Shown piece after piece: positions 37,534-49,420 of a stretch of 64,000 nt of DNA. Positions within the stretch are counted from its first letter, which is position 1. Every line of letters begins with the position of its first letter. A program made the translations under genes and the position numbers. Source of the stretch: Stictocephala bisonia (taxonomy: Eukaryota > Arthropoda > Insecta > Hemiptera > Membracidae). The stretch lies in contig JAQJVL010000310.1 of assembly GCA_035578905.1 (NCBI GenBank), forward strand, positions 868,001-932,000, given 5' to 3'. The notes beneath the pieces were generated by a model. The model saw only the letters and a list, made by a program, of their open reading frames with translations. It did no database searches and had not been told where the DNA came from.

Positions 37534-39138
37534 CACAAAAACATCACTCAAAATTTCCAAAAAACTATATAAAATCTAAACACTGTTTGCAGTTGGAGGG
37601 AAAACTACAAACAAAATAAAATGTACACTTTTCATAGTGCTTCTACAATGTATCATTCATACACCAGCAATTACAACTAAACTTTATAAACATAACATGA
37701 CATAAACGTTTTTACACTATACAAAACTAATGAGATTGGTTTGTTCAAAACATTAATCAAGAACAAACAAAAAATATACATTACAAAACAAACTAAACAC
37801 AATGAATAGTTACTAAAATAAATATACGAGAGAGGTTTAAAATCATTAACTTCGGCTCTATTTACATTTACAGTATGTTTAAGGTAAGAGGCTTAGTGAC
37901 AGGTACAGGGTCTTAACAAGTGTAGAGCAAGTAATTAAGGCCGCAGTTGAGTTCCCAAGCTGCTGAACACTCAACTTCCTGACAGGAAACACCGGCCAGC
38001 ACATCAAGATAGTCCTGTGCACGCCACTGGAACACAGCGAGTACCCGAAACATCCTGTCTATTAATTAAAACCACTATTCCATTTACAACATTTCATTAT
38101 GATTGGATTAATATTTTTTCCCCTTTATATCGAGTAATTACAGAAACAGCAAATGTATTCTATCTGAAAGCCACACAATGTTTATATCTTGTGGATTTGT
38201 ACTATTGTACTTTCTCCCAGATACTTAATTTGAACATAACTTTGTTGCCACTCTCAGATGGTCTGTGAAGCTACCTGGTGGCTTCAGGTTGGGGTGGTAT
38301 TTCGGTAAATTGCCACTGATGTGGCGTTGAATAGTTGACGGACATTTATTTAAAAGGAATATCACCTGGAGTATCTTAAGGTAATAGAAAGGGCAGCAAA
38401 GCAACCACTACAATAGGGTGAGTGCAAATTAAATACTGTACACAAATCCTGATTAAACTGCAAGAAGGGAGAAAATGTTTCTTGAAGTGAGTTCTTAAAA
38501 AAGACCTAACTATTACAACGCAGAATAATAATGATTTCTCAAGATGTATTTTGATTCAGGTTTTTATCTTTTCTATACGTTAATACAGTATACAAATATA
38601 CTGATTTCTAAGGAAATCGTTACCATTTATAGAGCCGAATCTCCTAAAACTGTAACTGAAAAACTTAATGTTCTAAAATACAATATTCAAAATGAGTTAT
38701 GAACAGCAGAAAATAAAATTACTATTTCACAAACCTTTCAAATACTGTACTATAACAATTCTTATATTTTTAAAGTATTGAAATGAGATCTACTCACGTA
38801 ATATAAATAAGCTGGAATCCAAAATAATTAACTTCTCACTGTCAGAAAAGTGACTTCATAAAAATTAAGCACCTCGACATTATTACACTTTATAGTGCAT
38901 GCATAATCAATTTTACAAAAATTTAAATAGCGATTTTAGGAATCCAGTATATTTAGGAACTTACATTTTACAGTTATTTAACTGCAAATGTTTAAAGAAA
39001 GGAGCCATGTAAATTTGGGAAATAATAATATCGTAAAACAAATGGCATAAACAATTTTTTACCCAAAATAAACTATCCATAAAATAATGTTTCCTCTTTT
39101 TTATAAATATAACTTTTTCATATACTTTTTACTATATA

Positions 39139-39144
39139 TTTATT
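39139..39144 (-). terminator. candidate poly(A) signal AATAAA, proximal
   Basis: AATAAA on the minus strand about 180 bases past the stop codon of the zinc-finger gene, in AT-rich sequence. It would give a short 3' UTR. Such hexamers are common by chance at this base composition, so use of this site is not established. Confidence 0.3.
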
Positions 39145-39324
39145 CGGAATGTTTTTTATATCACATCTTATACACATATAATCTAATCTACACAGAAAGC
39201 TTATAAATATTGCACACCACTATGGGGTTGGCCCTTTCGTACAATAAATAACAAGCAGGATCACACACACTCGCCACAGACACACAACGTCGGTGACGAT
39301 TTGGCATAAGAGAGTTACATAGTT

Positions 39325-40483
39325 TTATCGTCGCATGATCTCCTCGATGCTGAATCCCTGTTTCTTAGTGGGAGGTGGGGGCTGTGGTGGTGCCGAGGGC
39401 ACAGGAGGCGGGTCACCTTCACTACTTGAGCAGCCAGAGTCGGGAGCGATCTTGGGGCACGTCATGTTTTCTGGGGAAACAGTCGGGGGTGATGTGATGT
39501 CCGGTGGTTCAGGAAGTTTACGTCGAAATATCCCCATCCCTAACGCGTTAGGAGATTCTTGAGTACTCGTGACGGTCGCTGACGGAACAGAGACGTGAAG
39601 ATCTCTGCGGACTTGCAGCTGCGGTCGGATCATTGGTGGTCGCATGGTGTACACTGGATCATTGGGATGATGACATTTGGTGGAATTGGGGGATGGTGAG
39701 CGCTTCCTAGAGTTGGGAGACTGTCGCCTAAACAAAGGCAAAGGGGACGGCGAATGACGCCTGAATATGGGAACCGGTGACTGAGAATGTCTTCTATAAA
39801 GCGGTACAGGGGAAGACGTTTGCCGTCTATACATTGGGATAGGAGAGGGTGAATTTTTTCTAAACGTAGAAAGCCTACTAGGGCCGGGTTGGGGAGATGA
39901 GCAACGGAGAGCTAAAGGAGATGGCGATCTCCGACGGAACCCAGATACAGGTGATTGAGATTGGCGTCGGAATACTGAGACTGGAGATGGAGAATGACGC
40001 CTGGGAGACGACCCAGGAGAAGGTGATCGTCTCCGATACTGGGAGAACATGTCTGACGTTACATAGGTACGTTCTACTGACGGTGTTCTAGAAAGATCTT
40101 CTTCAGACGACCTGCTATCGTTAGGAGAATTGCTAGAAGCAAAGTCCTTGTGGAGATTTTCTGGAGCGTTGCCTCCTTGAAGACTCTCGGCCAGAACCTC
40201 AGGTGGAACATCACCCACAGCATGTGTGAGTGCGTGGCGTCGAAGATCACAATTTCGTCGAAAAACTTTACCACACGAATTACACTCATAAGGCTTGTGG
40301 TCGGTGTGTGTTAGCAAATGAGTTTTTAGGTTAGAGCGCTGGTTGAAGCTGCGACTGCAGACAGGACACTTGTGAGGGGACTCCTCCAAGTGCAGGATCT
40401 TATGGACGGCCAGAGTCCTGGACTGGCAGAAACCTTTTCCACACTCTGTGCACTTGAATGGCTTCTCCTTGCTGTGGATGTAC
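39325..40483 (-). CDS. bowl: Odd-skipped family C2H2 zinc-finger transcription factor, terminal coding exon (probably bowl)
   Basis: Sequence-specific DNA-binding regulator of the Odd-skipped family (odd, sob, bowl, drm), which acts in the nucleus in segmentation, leg-joint and gut patterning. The exon encodes 385 residues up to a TAA stop at 39,325-39,327. Residues 1-3 (YIH) finish a finger begun in the preceding exon. Three complete C2H2 fingers follow: C11/C14/H27/H31, C39/C42/H55/H59 and C67/C70/H83/H87, with family-typical strings such as GKGFCQSRTLAVHKILH and SRSFNQRSNLKTHLLTH. The roughly 300-residue tail holds about eleven RRxSxSP-type modules (about residues 135-265), then a proline run and the terminal FSIEEIMRR, an eh1-like Groucho-binding motif. 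The exon opens in phase 2 after a consensus acceptor, so the start codon and first finger(s) are not in this window. Family assignment is nearly certain. The paralogue is inferred from the long tail (Drosophila Odd is short) and could be sob. Confidence 0.9.
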
Positions 40484-40500
40484 CTGCAAAAAGAACAAAT
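40484..40500 (-). other. 3' splice site of the Odd-skipped family exon
   Basis: Read on the minus strand, a T-rich tract (TTTGTTCTTTTTGCAG) ends in AG at 40,485-40,484, directly before the exon. It interrupts the Arg codon between the first finger's HR and YIHS, giving a phase-2 intron. The zinc-finger frame is open across the junction into the intron only in a meaningless frame, which supports a real acceptor here. The matching donor and upstream finger exon were not found up to 64,000, so the intron exceeds 23.5 kb. Confidence 0.8.
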
Positions 40501-41107
40501 TTTAACGTATTACACATTCAATGCATATGCAGAACAAACTCTCATATAAATTTCGGCATGAACTTTGTCTGGAGCAATATGTACTATGCATGAGTAAAAG
40601 TCGCAGTTCTCAGACAGACGATGAACAAACAAATATAAAGACCCTTAAATGGGATTTTCAAGCAAAGGATTCAAGTAGCTGACAGAAACCTTTCAAAATA
40701 GGCTACCAGAAGGAAAACCGTCAATATGATCCTATCACTACATCAGTGGCCAGATGGAGGGAACGACCCCATCACAATTGGAATACGCACGCGAGTAACC
40801 TGAGAAGCTCAGATTTCCGTTGCCTTGGCGTGACTGCTGGGTCCGTGCTCGTGCGTCCCCCATAATGTCATCTACTAATGTCTGCCATCATCCATCTCCC
40901 AGCTAGAGTTGGACACACTTTCTCCAATGAGTAACATTTCAATGCTAAGCTGAACTTGTAAATATTCTACCTTGTAAAATACCACGATTGGTGCTAAATA
41001 ACTAATAAATGAAGCCCAATTTTGTTTACAGGTGGCGATTTTAAGTGTACATACCTCACCGTCATCGAGAAAAGTAAATAATCATGACTAGTGAGTAACG
41101 GTCATTT

Positions 41108-41152
<45 letters not shown>

Positions 41153-42734
41153 TCTACGATAAACACCAAAGAATACAGTAGATCCACAAATTTGTAATTG
41201 CATTCTAGCATAGTATATGTGCTTTAGCTTTTTTTTTTTTTTTTTTGGAATATATAGTATCTAAACATGGATTACACGTAACTTATCAGTGGACAAATTA
41301 TTTTACTCAACTTAAAAAATTTCAAGAATCCAGTGCTCCAGGAAAATCATCCTCCATAAATTGTAATTGTATTATTTTGCTACTTAGAGATTTGCCCTAA
41401 GTTATAAAAATACCAACATATTATCTTAGAACAGAGGTAGGCCCTATAGTTAAAACCACCATTATTTTGGCAGAAAGCGTTCAAATAAAACTAACCTACA
41501 TTTTAATCAATTAATTCCGCATTATTAAGTTTCCGAACACAAAAATAATCTTAAGACGCGACGAACTGAACGCTATCTCAGACTTCCTGTCATGCAGCGT
41601 TGCCAATGTCACTCAACTGTGTTGGGAAGAAAATAACCAAAATTTAAGTCATGTCCTAAATAAGGGTTGCCGGGAAACGGCGTGCTGGTAGTGCCTGGCG
41701 CACGAAAGACCATGCCGATTGCGCTGCTGTCTCAAAAAAAGCAAAAACCGTGTAGAGATTATAAAACGTGAGGAGTTATCTGTGTAGGAAATAATTGGTG
41801 TCGGTGATGGAATGTGTGCGGTGACTAGTCCAGACCAGAGTGCTGCGGCTGCGCCGCGGAGATCTGACAACACTGCGCAAGAACCGGTCTACGGCTGCGC
41901 GGTGCGCCTGAGGCTGCTCGCACACTGCTCTCTCTCCGTCGGCCGCCCGGCAACCGACCCGTTAATTAATTATTAAAGGACCACTGGCACTGATCAGAGC
42001 TTGGCTCGACTACACCTTGCATTTCATCTAACTTTCAGTTTGATTCTAAAACTAAATAGTGTTTACATGCGACTTCCTAGTTTAATGTTGGAGTAAACTG
42101 ATGTTAACGTGCAAAACAATTATGACATGCCATGGTTTTCTGGCATAGTTGTCTGTGATTGAGTAGCACATAGATGTCGGAAGATCAAACAACTCTGCAC
42201 AGTATTCTATAATTCTCCTGCTGAAAGGCCAAGAAGCCACGGCCGACAACTTCACTTTTTCCAGCTCAATCATTAAAAGCCAATAATTAAGAAATGCCAT
42301 CCATACACAGTGGTTGTTTTAGGTCTGGTACGGCCATAGAATGTTCTCAGTAAGCAAGCCTCTTTTGGGTACAGTAAACCCAAAATGTTATGTAAATTAA
42401 TATTCATAAAAATCGAAATAAACCGTCGTTTCAGAATAAATAATTAGTTTTTGATTTTACAAGTAAGTAAAGACATTTATCCTTTTACATGCTTGACGAC
42501 AACAGTAATAATTAACGTGTCAACTAATTTGTCTATTTGTATTCTAAATTTACTTTTTTACATAAAATTCAACACCTAAATGGTAAAGTTTGTTTATCAC
42601 AATATTTTTAACCTAAAGCCACGTCCTAAATCTGCTGCAGCCATTCACAAAGCACCGAAAGGAGATAAATGCAAACGGAGTGTTAATGCAGTTTTACCCC
42701 AAGTAAAGAAAAATATTTTCATCTGAAATAGCTA
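40501..42734. other. intron sequence with two composition islands
   Basis: Inferred intron of the zinc-finger gene. 40,740-40,930 and 41,560-42,010 are GC-richer; the second contains GCTGCGGCTGCGCCGCGG and, next to it, TTAATTAATTATTAA (paired-type homeodomain-like sites). In between lie a (TG)(TA) microsatellite at 41,101-41,149 and an 18-T run at about 41,231. No upstream zinc-finger exon. Confidence 0.4.
41101..41149. repeat. TG/TA microsatellite
   Basis: TGTGTGTGTG passes directly into an uninterrupted TA run of about 36 bp. Confidence 0.95.
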
Positions 42735-45475
42735 CCTTTCCACAAAACATATATTTCTGGTTACAGCACACTGTAGTATGTATCAATCACTAAAAAGTTT
42801 TATCTCTCTTTGGATGACTTGACGTTACATTTACAAGTATTTCTGGTTACGGCACACTGAAGTATGTATCAATCACCAAAACGTTTTATCTCTCTTTGGA
42901 TAACTTGACGTTACATTTACAAGTATTTCTGGTTACGGCACACTGTAGTATGTATCAATCACCAAAACGTTTTATCTCTCTTTAGATGACGACGTTACAT
43001 TTACAAGTATTTCTGGTTACGGCACACTGAAGTATGTATCAATCACCAAAACGTTTTATCTCTCTTTAGATGACGACGTTACATTTACAAGTATTTCTGG
43101 TTACGGCACACTGTAGTATGTATCTATCACTAAAACGTTTTATCTCTCTTTGGATAACTTGACGTTACATTTACAAGTATTTCTGGTTACGGCACACTGA
43201 AGTATGTATCAATCACCTAAACGTTTTATCTCTCTTTAGATGACGACGTTACATTTACAAGTATTTCTGGTTACGGCACACTGAAGTATGTATCAATCAC
43301 CAAAACGTTTTATCTCTCTTTAGATGACGACGTTACATTTACAAGTATTTCTGGTTACGGCACACTGAAGTATGTATCAATCACCAAAACGTTTTATCTC
43401 TCTTTAGATGACGACGTTACATTTACAAGTATTTCTGGTTACGGCACACTGTAGTATGTATCAATCACCAAAACGTTTTATCTCTCTTTAGATGACGACG
43501 TTACATTTACAAGTATTTCTTGTTACGGCACACTGTAGTATGTATTAATCACCAAAACGTTTTATCTCTCTTTAGATGACGACGTTACATTTACAAGTAT
43601 TTCTGGTTACGGCACACTGAAGTATGTATCAATCACTAAAACGTTTTATCTCTCTTTAGATGACGACGTTACATTTACAAGTATTTCTGGTTACGGCACA
43701 CTGTAGTATGTATCAATCACCAAAACGTTTTATCTCTCTTTAGATGACGACGTTACATTTACAAGTATTTCTGGTTACGGCACACTGTAGTATGTATCAA
43801 TCACCAAAACGTTTTATCTCTCTTTAGATGACGACGTTACATTTACAAGTATTTCTGGTTACGGCACACTGTAGTATGTATCAATCACAAAAACGTTTTA
43901 TCTCTCTTTAGATGACGACGTTACATTTACAAGTATTTCTGGTTACGGCACACTGTAGTATGTATCAATCACCAAAACGTTTTATCTCTCTTTAGATGAC
44001 GACGTTACATTTACAAGTATTTCTGGTTACGGCACACTGTAGTATGTATCTATCACTAAAACGTTTTTATCTCTCTTTGGATGACTTGACGTTACATTTA
44101 CAAGTATTTCTGGTTACGGCACACTGAAGTATGTATCAATCACCAAAACGTTTTATCTCTCTTTAGATGACGACGTTACATTTACAAGTATTTCTGGTTA
44201 CGGCACACTGTAGTATGTATCTATCACTAAAACGTTTTTATCTCTCTTTGGATGACTTGACGTTACATTTACAAGTATTTCTGGTTACGGCACACTGTAG
44301 TATGTATCTATCACTAAAACGTTTTTATCTCTCTTTGGATGACTTGACGTTACATTTACAAGTATTTCTGGTTACGGCACACTGAAGTATGTATCAATCA
44401 CCAAAACGTTTTATCTCTCTTTAGATGACGACGTTACATTTACAAGTATTTCTGGTTACGGCACACTGTAGTATGTATCTATCACTAAAACGTTTTTATC
44501 TCTCTTTGGATGACTTGACGTTACATTTACAAGTATTTCTGGTTACGGCACACTGTAGTATGTATCAATCACCAAAACGTTTTTATCTCTCTTTGGATGA
44601 CTTGACGTTACATTTACAAGTATTTCTGGTTACGGCACACTGTAGTATGTATCTATCACTAAAACGTTTTTATCTCTCTTTGGATGACTTGACGTTACAT
44701 TTACAAGTATTTCTGGTTACGGCACACTGTAGTATGTATCTATCACTAAAACGTTTTTATCTCTCTTTGGATGACTTGACGTTACATTTACAAGTATTTC
44801 TGGTTACGGCACACTGTAGTATGTATCTATCACTAAAACGTTTTTATCTCTCTTTGGATGACTTGACGTTACATTTACAAGTATTTCTGGTTACGGCACA
44901 CTGTAGTATGTATCTATCACTAAAACGTTTTTATCTCTCTTTGGATGACTTGACGTTACATTTACAAGTATTTCTGGTTACGGCACACTGTAGTATGTAT
45001 CTATCACTAAAACGTTTTTATCTCTCTTTGGATGACTTGACGTTACATTTACAAGTATTTCTGGTTACGGCACACTGTAGTATGTATCTATCACTAAAAC
45101 GTTTTTATCTCTCTTTGGATAACTTGACGTTACATTTACAAGTATTTCTGGTTACGGCACACTGTAGTATGTATCTATCACTAAAACGTTTTTATCTCTC
45201 TTTGGATGACTTGACGTTACATTTACAAGTATTTCTGGTTACGGCACACTGAAGTATGTATCAATCACTAAAACGTTTTATCTCTCTTTGGATGACTTGA
45301 CGTTACATTTACAAGTATTTCTGGTTACGGCACACTGTAGTATGTATCTATCACTAAAACGTTTTTATCTCTCTTTGGATAACTTGACGTTACATTTACA
45401 AGTATTTCTGGTTACGGCACACTGTAGAGATTAATCACCAAAATCTCTTTTTGGACGATCTGACGTTACATTTAC
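42735..45475 (+). repeat. 84/87-bp tandem repeat array, about 32 units, in the intron
   Basis: Unit: GACGTTACATTTACAAGTAT, TTCTGGTTACGGCACACTG, (T/A)AGTATGTATC, then CACTAAAACG and TTTTATCTCTCTTT. Two forms exist: 84 bp (CAATCACCAAAACG...TTAGATGAC) dominates 42,960-44,040, and 87 bp (CTATCACTAAAACG with an extra T and GGATGACTT) dominates 44,450-45,420, with alternation between. The 87-bp form is open for 275 codons in one plus frame (29-residue repeat). The first and last units are diverged. Confidence 0.96.
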
Positions 45476-46114
45476 AAAGGACTCTTAGGCCCTACTAAAA
45501 TGTCAGAAATAGTGAATCTACAATAGCCAAAAAAAGTATTACATTATTTTAATAATTTGCTTCATGCATTTTTTGTTAAAAATTGATTATTTCATAAACA
45601 ACACTAATTATTTGATAGTTAAAGTATATAAATTGAATATATCATGTACTTCCACCGCTTCTCACGTCATGAAGTTTTCAAAATTATTTTACAGCCTACA
45701 TATAACAGATTTGCAAATGTCTTTGTGTTTTTGAAAATAAAGTAATGTTTGTATCTAAGTATTTAGTACTACGATGTATGTTATAAGTAATTTAGATTTA
45801 ATATTTGAAAAAGACGGGTTGTACCAAGTCAAAACGTCGTGTAGACGGTGTCTTCACGAAACGATGAAAAATGTCGAACGATCATCATTGCCTACCCTAA
45901 CAGAAGTGAAATGACTTGTAATTTAGTGTGTTTAGCCTTGTTATAATCATAATTTTATATAGATTACAATCATATTAGATCACAAAAAGATAAAGTACAT
46001 CGAGATATTTTTACAATATTTCATTAGATAATCCAGTTGCGAATTATTTATGACAAGCAGCTGAGGACAAGTTGACACGTCTGGTGTCTGCTCTATGCTG
46101 ACCCCCTTCATCTC
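45476..46114. other. AT-rich intron sequence
   Basis: Nothing recognised. Confidence 0.5.
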
Positions 46115-46672
46115 TATATGCTGTTCAGGGAGAGTTGAGAGTGAAGCTCCGCATTTTCCATCTCTCAAGGCCGCTGGCCAATAGGTAAAGTGTGAGCACA
46201 TGAACAATTGATTTACAACAAGACTAATTCGTTGGCATTACCAGTTACTCAGTTTGCACATACCTTCTGACTTGTACAGTAATGTGAAATATTTTTTTGA
46301 TATAGTTATATTATTCTGTAAATAGTGTAATTATTGTATTAATACTTTAATTTTTAAATATGTATACCATACCTCCAGTTGCAAAGAACAAACATGGACA
46401 TAAGAAGTTGTTCGTAGTAAAAAAAGTGTTATCAATTGGGAAAAGTAATGTATATAACATTGATTCTGCGTATAAAAAAAATACTATGTAAAGGGACTAC
46501 TGTCTCTCCATTAGCTTTTGACAAAATAGAAGATTTTCTGAGTGTGTAATAAGGTTAACTTAAAGAGTCCAGAAAAGACAGCTCATTACCACAGCTACAA
46601 TGTGACGGCCTAGCGCTACGTCACACAAGCAGAGGCGAAGATTCACTCTCGACTCTCCCTGAATAGTATATA
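46115..46672. mobile_element. candidate DNA-transposon MITE, 558 bp
   Basis: Inverted ends of about 38 bp with 5-6 mismatches: TATATGCTGTTCAGGGAGAG at 46,115 against CTCTCCCTGAATAGTATATA ending at 46,672; both extend inward through GAGAGTGAA / TTCACTCTC. TATA at each outer end could include a TA target-site duplication. The interior is AT-rich with no transposase. Confidence 0.65.
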
Positions 46673-46728
46673 AGCCTACAAAGTCTACCTGTCATACTGT
46701 AGGTTAAGATTTAATGATTTGTTAACAA

Positions 46729-46759
46729 TGCTATGTACCTGACCAAAAGGTACATAGCA
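46729..46759. repeat. perfect 12-bp stem hairpin
   Basis: TGCTATGTACCT, a 7-base loop, then AGGTACATAGCA. Too short for a microRNA precursor; significance unknown. Confidence 0.8.
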
Positions 46760-47039
46760 CTGACTCAAAGGGAAATCTAAGAGTACAAAAAAGGGGGTTG
46801 TACGGTGGGATTTGTAGACTGTAGTTGCAGGATCACTGAGCGTCCCATTATTTAATAGTCTATGAGTAATGGTCGGTGTTTGGTATTAGTATTAAGGAAT
46901 AATAAGATATAACTTACATCCTTACTAAGCCGTTCACACGCTCTTAAATCTTGGCTTCTCGCCAGAACTAATCTACTTAATAAATATGCCGGTAAGCGAG
47001 CTCTGACCTTGCACTGTCCCGAGAAATGCCACATTCATC

Positions 47040-47480
47040 AGAAATGTGATTTAGTGAATGTGCATTGAAAATAATTCAAGTTAGATAAAATTGCCTCCCT
47101 TCTAAAACAATTAACTTTGAAATAAACAGAAATAATGGATATATACACAACCTAGATTATCGTGTGATTAGGCCTACTAAGAACTATTTTTTTTTTTTTT
47201 ATTGTTTTCTATTAGAGCGAACAAATTTAACTATAGCTTTAGTAATAAATTCCTATACCGATTGTATATTAATTACAATTTGTATCACTTTTACAATTTC
47301 TCATATGCAAAATTGAATGAAAACTAATTTTATTATTAGAACGAGAAAAGTAAAAAGCCTATATAAAATTTAGCAAGAATTCGATAATATGCAAAGCTCA
47401 AGCACCTCATATGCTCAAGATAATGCAACGAAGTTGTAGATCTAACAATTTACTCGTAATTAAGTGTGTGTTACACTTAA
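47040..47480. other. AT-rich intron sequence
   Basis: Nothing recognised apart from an 18-T run near 47,189. Confidence 0.45.
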
Positions 47481-47489
47481 ATTTGGAAC

Positions 47490-48305
47490 GAAGAGATCCA
47501 ATATTTAAGAAGAGACAACCAATCACGCATTGTATATGTAAGTAGTGACTAAGCGGATGTCCACGAAAACAGGCTCCTAAATGTTGGAAATGGAGATCCT
47601 AAATTTAAGAAGAGACAACCAATCACGCATATGTAGTGACTTATAATTCACGAGATAGTATGGATATTCAAGAAGTGACTCCCAAATGTGGGAAGAGGAG
47701 ATCCTAAATGTAGTAAGAGACAACCAATCACGCATTGTAAATATGGGTTGTTACTTGTAATTACGTGATAGTGAGGTTATCAAAGAAAAGACTCCAAATG
47801 CGGGGATTGGAGATCCTCTATGTAAGAAGAGACAAACAATCACGCAATTAAATATATGTAGTAAACTTATAGTTTACGAGATGGTGTGGATATCCAAGAA
47901 GTGACTTCCAAATGTGGGAAGAGGAGATCCTAAATTTAAGAAGAAACAATCAATCACGCATTGTAAATGTGAGAGGAGACATCCAATCACGCATTGTAAA
48001 TTTGAGAGGAGACATCCAATCACGCATTGTAAATGTGAGAGGAGACATCCAATCACGCATTATAAATGTGAGAGGAGACATCCAATCACGCATTGTAAAT
48101 GTGAGAGGAGACATCCAATCACGCATTGTAAATGTGAGAGGAGACATCCAATCACGCATTGTAAATTTGAGAGGATACATCCAATCACGCATTGTAAATG
48201 TGAGAGGAGACATCCAATCACGCATTGTAAATGTGAGAGGAGACATCCAATCACGCATTGTAAATTTGAGAGGAGACATCCAATCACGCATTGTAAATCT
48301 AAGTA
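47490..48305 (+). repeat. nested tandem array: about 107-bp units giving way to 33-bp units
   Basis: CAATCACGCAT recurs at about 47,520, 47,620, 47,724, 47,837 and 47,951 (spacings about 100-114 bp), each within AAGAGACAACCAATCACGCA. From 47,967 only the core is repeated: GAGAGGAGACATCCAATCAC plus GCATTGTAAATGT, 33 bp, about ten times with 1-2 differences each. The 33-bp part is open in several frames on both strands for that reason. Confidence 0.93.
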
Positions 48306-48309
48306 GGGA

Positions 48310-49070
48310 CTTATAATGTAGGTATCCAAAAAGTGAATTCTGTGTGTGATAAGACTAGGAAATAGTAATGGGATCACAATTATCCGTTAATTTCGTGCCT
48401 TTGGAGGTTTTCACGACATGGTATAAACGTTACATATACCATAGTTACGACGATGAGTTGCTCCTTGACCCGAGCCTTGCGCCGGCTGCAGAAGTGAGCA
48501 TTAACCAATCCGCCGGGATGATCGCTCATTAAAGAGACAAGTGTCCCTGCAGAAGCCAGGCCATTGTCTACCGACCTCATTTACATTGAATAGAATAGCT
48601 GATGCCGACTATCATTAGTGGAAGAAACCGACTTCGTTCTGCTACGTACGTGCCCACTTGGAATACATCACATTTACATGTAGCACGCTGCTGCCGTGAA
48701 CACCGCGGACTCCTCCGGCCTCAGTTTGCCTCGATAGAAATGTTTAAACATTAGTGTAATCAAAATAACAAGAATAATCTTGCTGTGCTGTGGGCTGCCC
48801 TCACATCCTCATGGTATTCCTCACTACACTTCAAGTACCAATGATGAGCAAATTTCCATACTAAGAAAAATTTCCTTCAGTAAAAAATTATCCATTTAGG
48901 CGTTGCCTTAGAAACTCAATCAACAAAAACACAAATAAATCTCAAATAAACACATTTCACTGTAAATAGACAGTACAGGAGAATATCAATTCTTGACGGT
49001 ATGTATTTTTCGTGATGGTTTTCATTACTAATTTATTTAAAATAAATAAGTACAGGAGAATACTTCTTGG
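48310..49070. other. intron sequence with a composition island at 48,390-48,740
   Basis: The island (for example CCTTGCGCCGGCTGCAGAAG, CACCGCGGACTCCTCCGG) has no array, transposon or zinc-finger similarity; candidate conserved non-coding sequence. The rest is AT-rich. Confidence 0.35.
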
Positions 49071-49074
49071 ACTT

Positions 49075-49420
49075 ATTTTGTTACATTGTACAGTATGCTG
49101 GCGATACAAATATCTGTTTTAAGGCAAAATCAATCGAAGAATTAGAAATATCATCTTTCACCGACATTAGTTCGTGCGTTCAGTTTGTTGCTGATATTAG
49201 ATTTTAAACAAAAATTATTAAAAACCGAGTTTTATCAAGTTTAGTGATATCACGTTCTTACGCATTAAAATGAGCTTAGAGACGAAACAGAATACATTAA
49301 CTTTCTAAGAACGTTCCTTGATAAAGGGCTGACCTGGAAGGATCATGTTTATAAAATTAGTTTCCAGAACTCATGTTTTTCTACAGTATCTGACGAAGCT
49401 AAACCTAAGCTGTAGGTTTT
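49075..49420 (+). pseudogene. Jockey-like LINE reverse-transcriptase relic
   Basis: About 49,078-49,185 reads IVQYAGDTNICFKAKSIEEL and continues SSFTD, clearly related to the LVQYADDTNLC region of the element at 5-6 kb. The catalytic YADD is changed to YAGD. Farther on, 49,292-49,362 gives YINFLRTFLDKGLTWKDHVY (thumb motif). Stops separate the pieces. Only about 350 bp is recognisable. Confidence 0.85.

Larger units (their letters stand above)
37528..39324 (-). other. probable 3' UTR or 3' flank of the zinc-finger gene
   Basis: No convincing coding sequence on either strand, and no tandem array or transposon recognised. The stretch at about 37,900-38,050 is less AT-rich than its surroundings. 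Extent of the UTR is inferred only from candidate AATAAA signals. Confidence 0.35.

Noticed and set aside
39335..40091. Open frames on the plus strand opposite the zinc-finger exon
   Set aside because: Antisense shadows of a coding exon with strong codon structure on the minus strand.
40326..40593. Short frames crossing the splice acceptor
   Set aside because: They run through the intron boundary in frames other than the zinc-finger frame and have no family similarity.
44425..45252. 275-codon open frame
   Set aside because: Pure translation of the 87-bp tandem unit, starting and ending where the unit form changes; no transcript evidence available.
46729..46759. Hairpin as a microRNA precursor
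   Set aside because: Stem of only 12 bp with no extension; too short for Drosha/Dicer processing.
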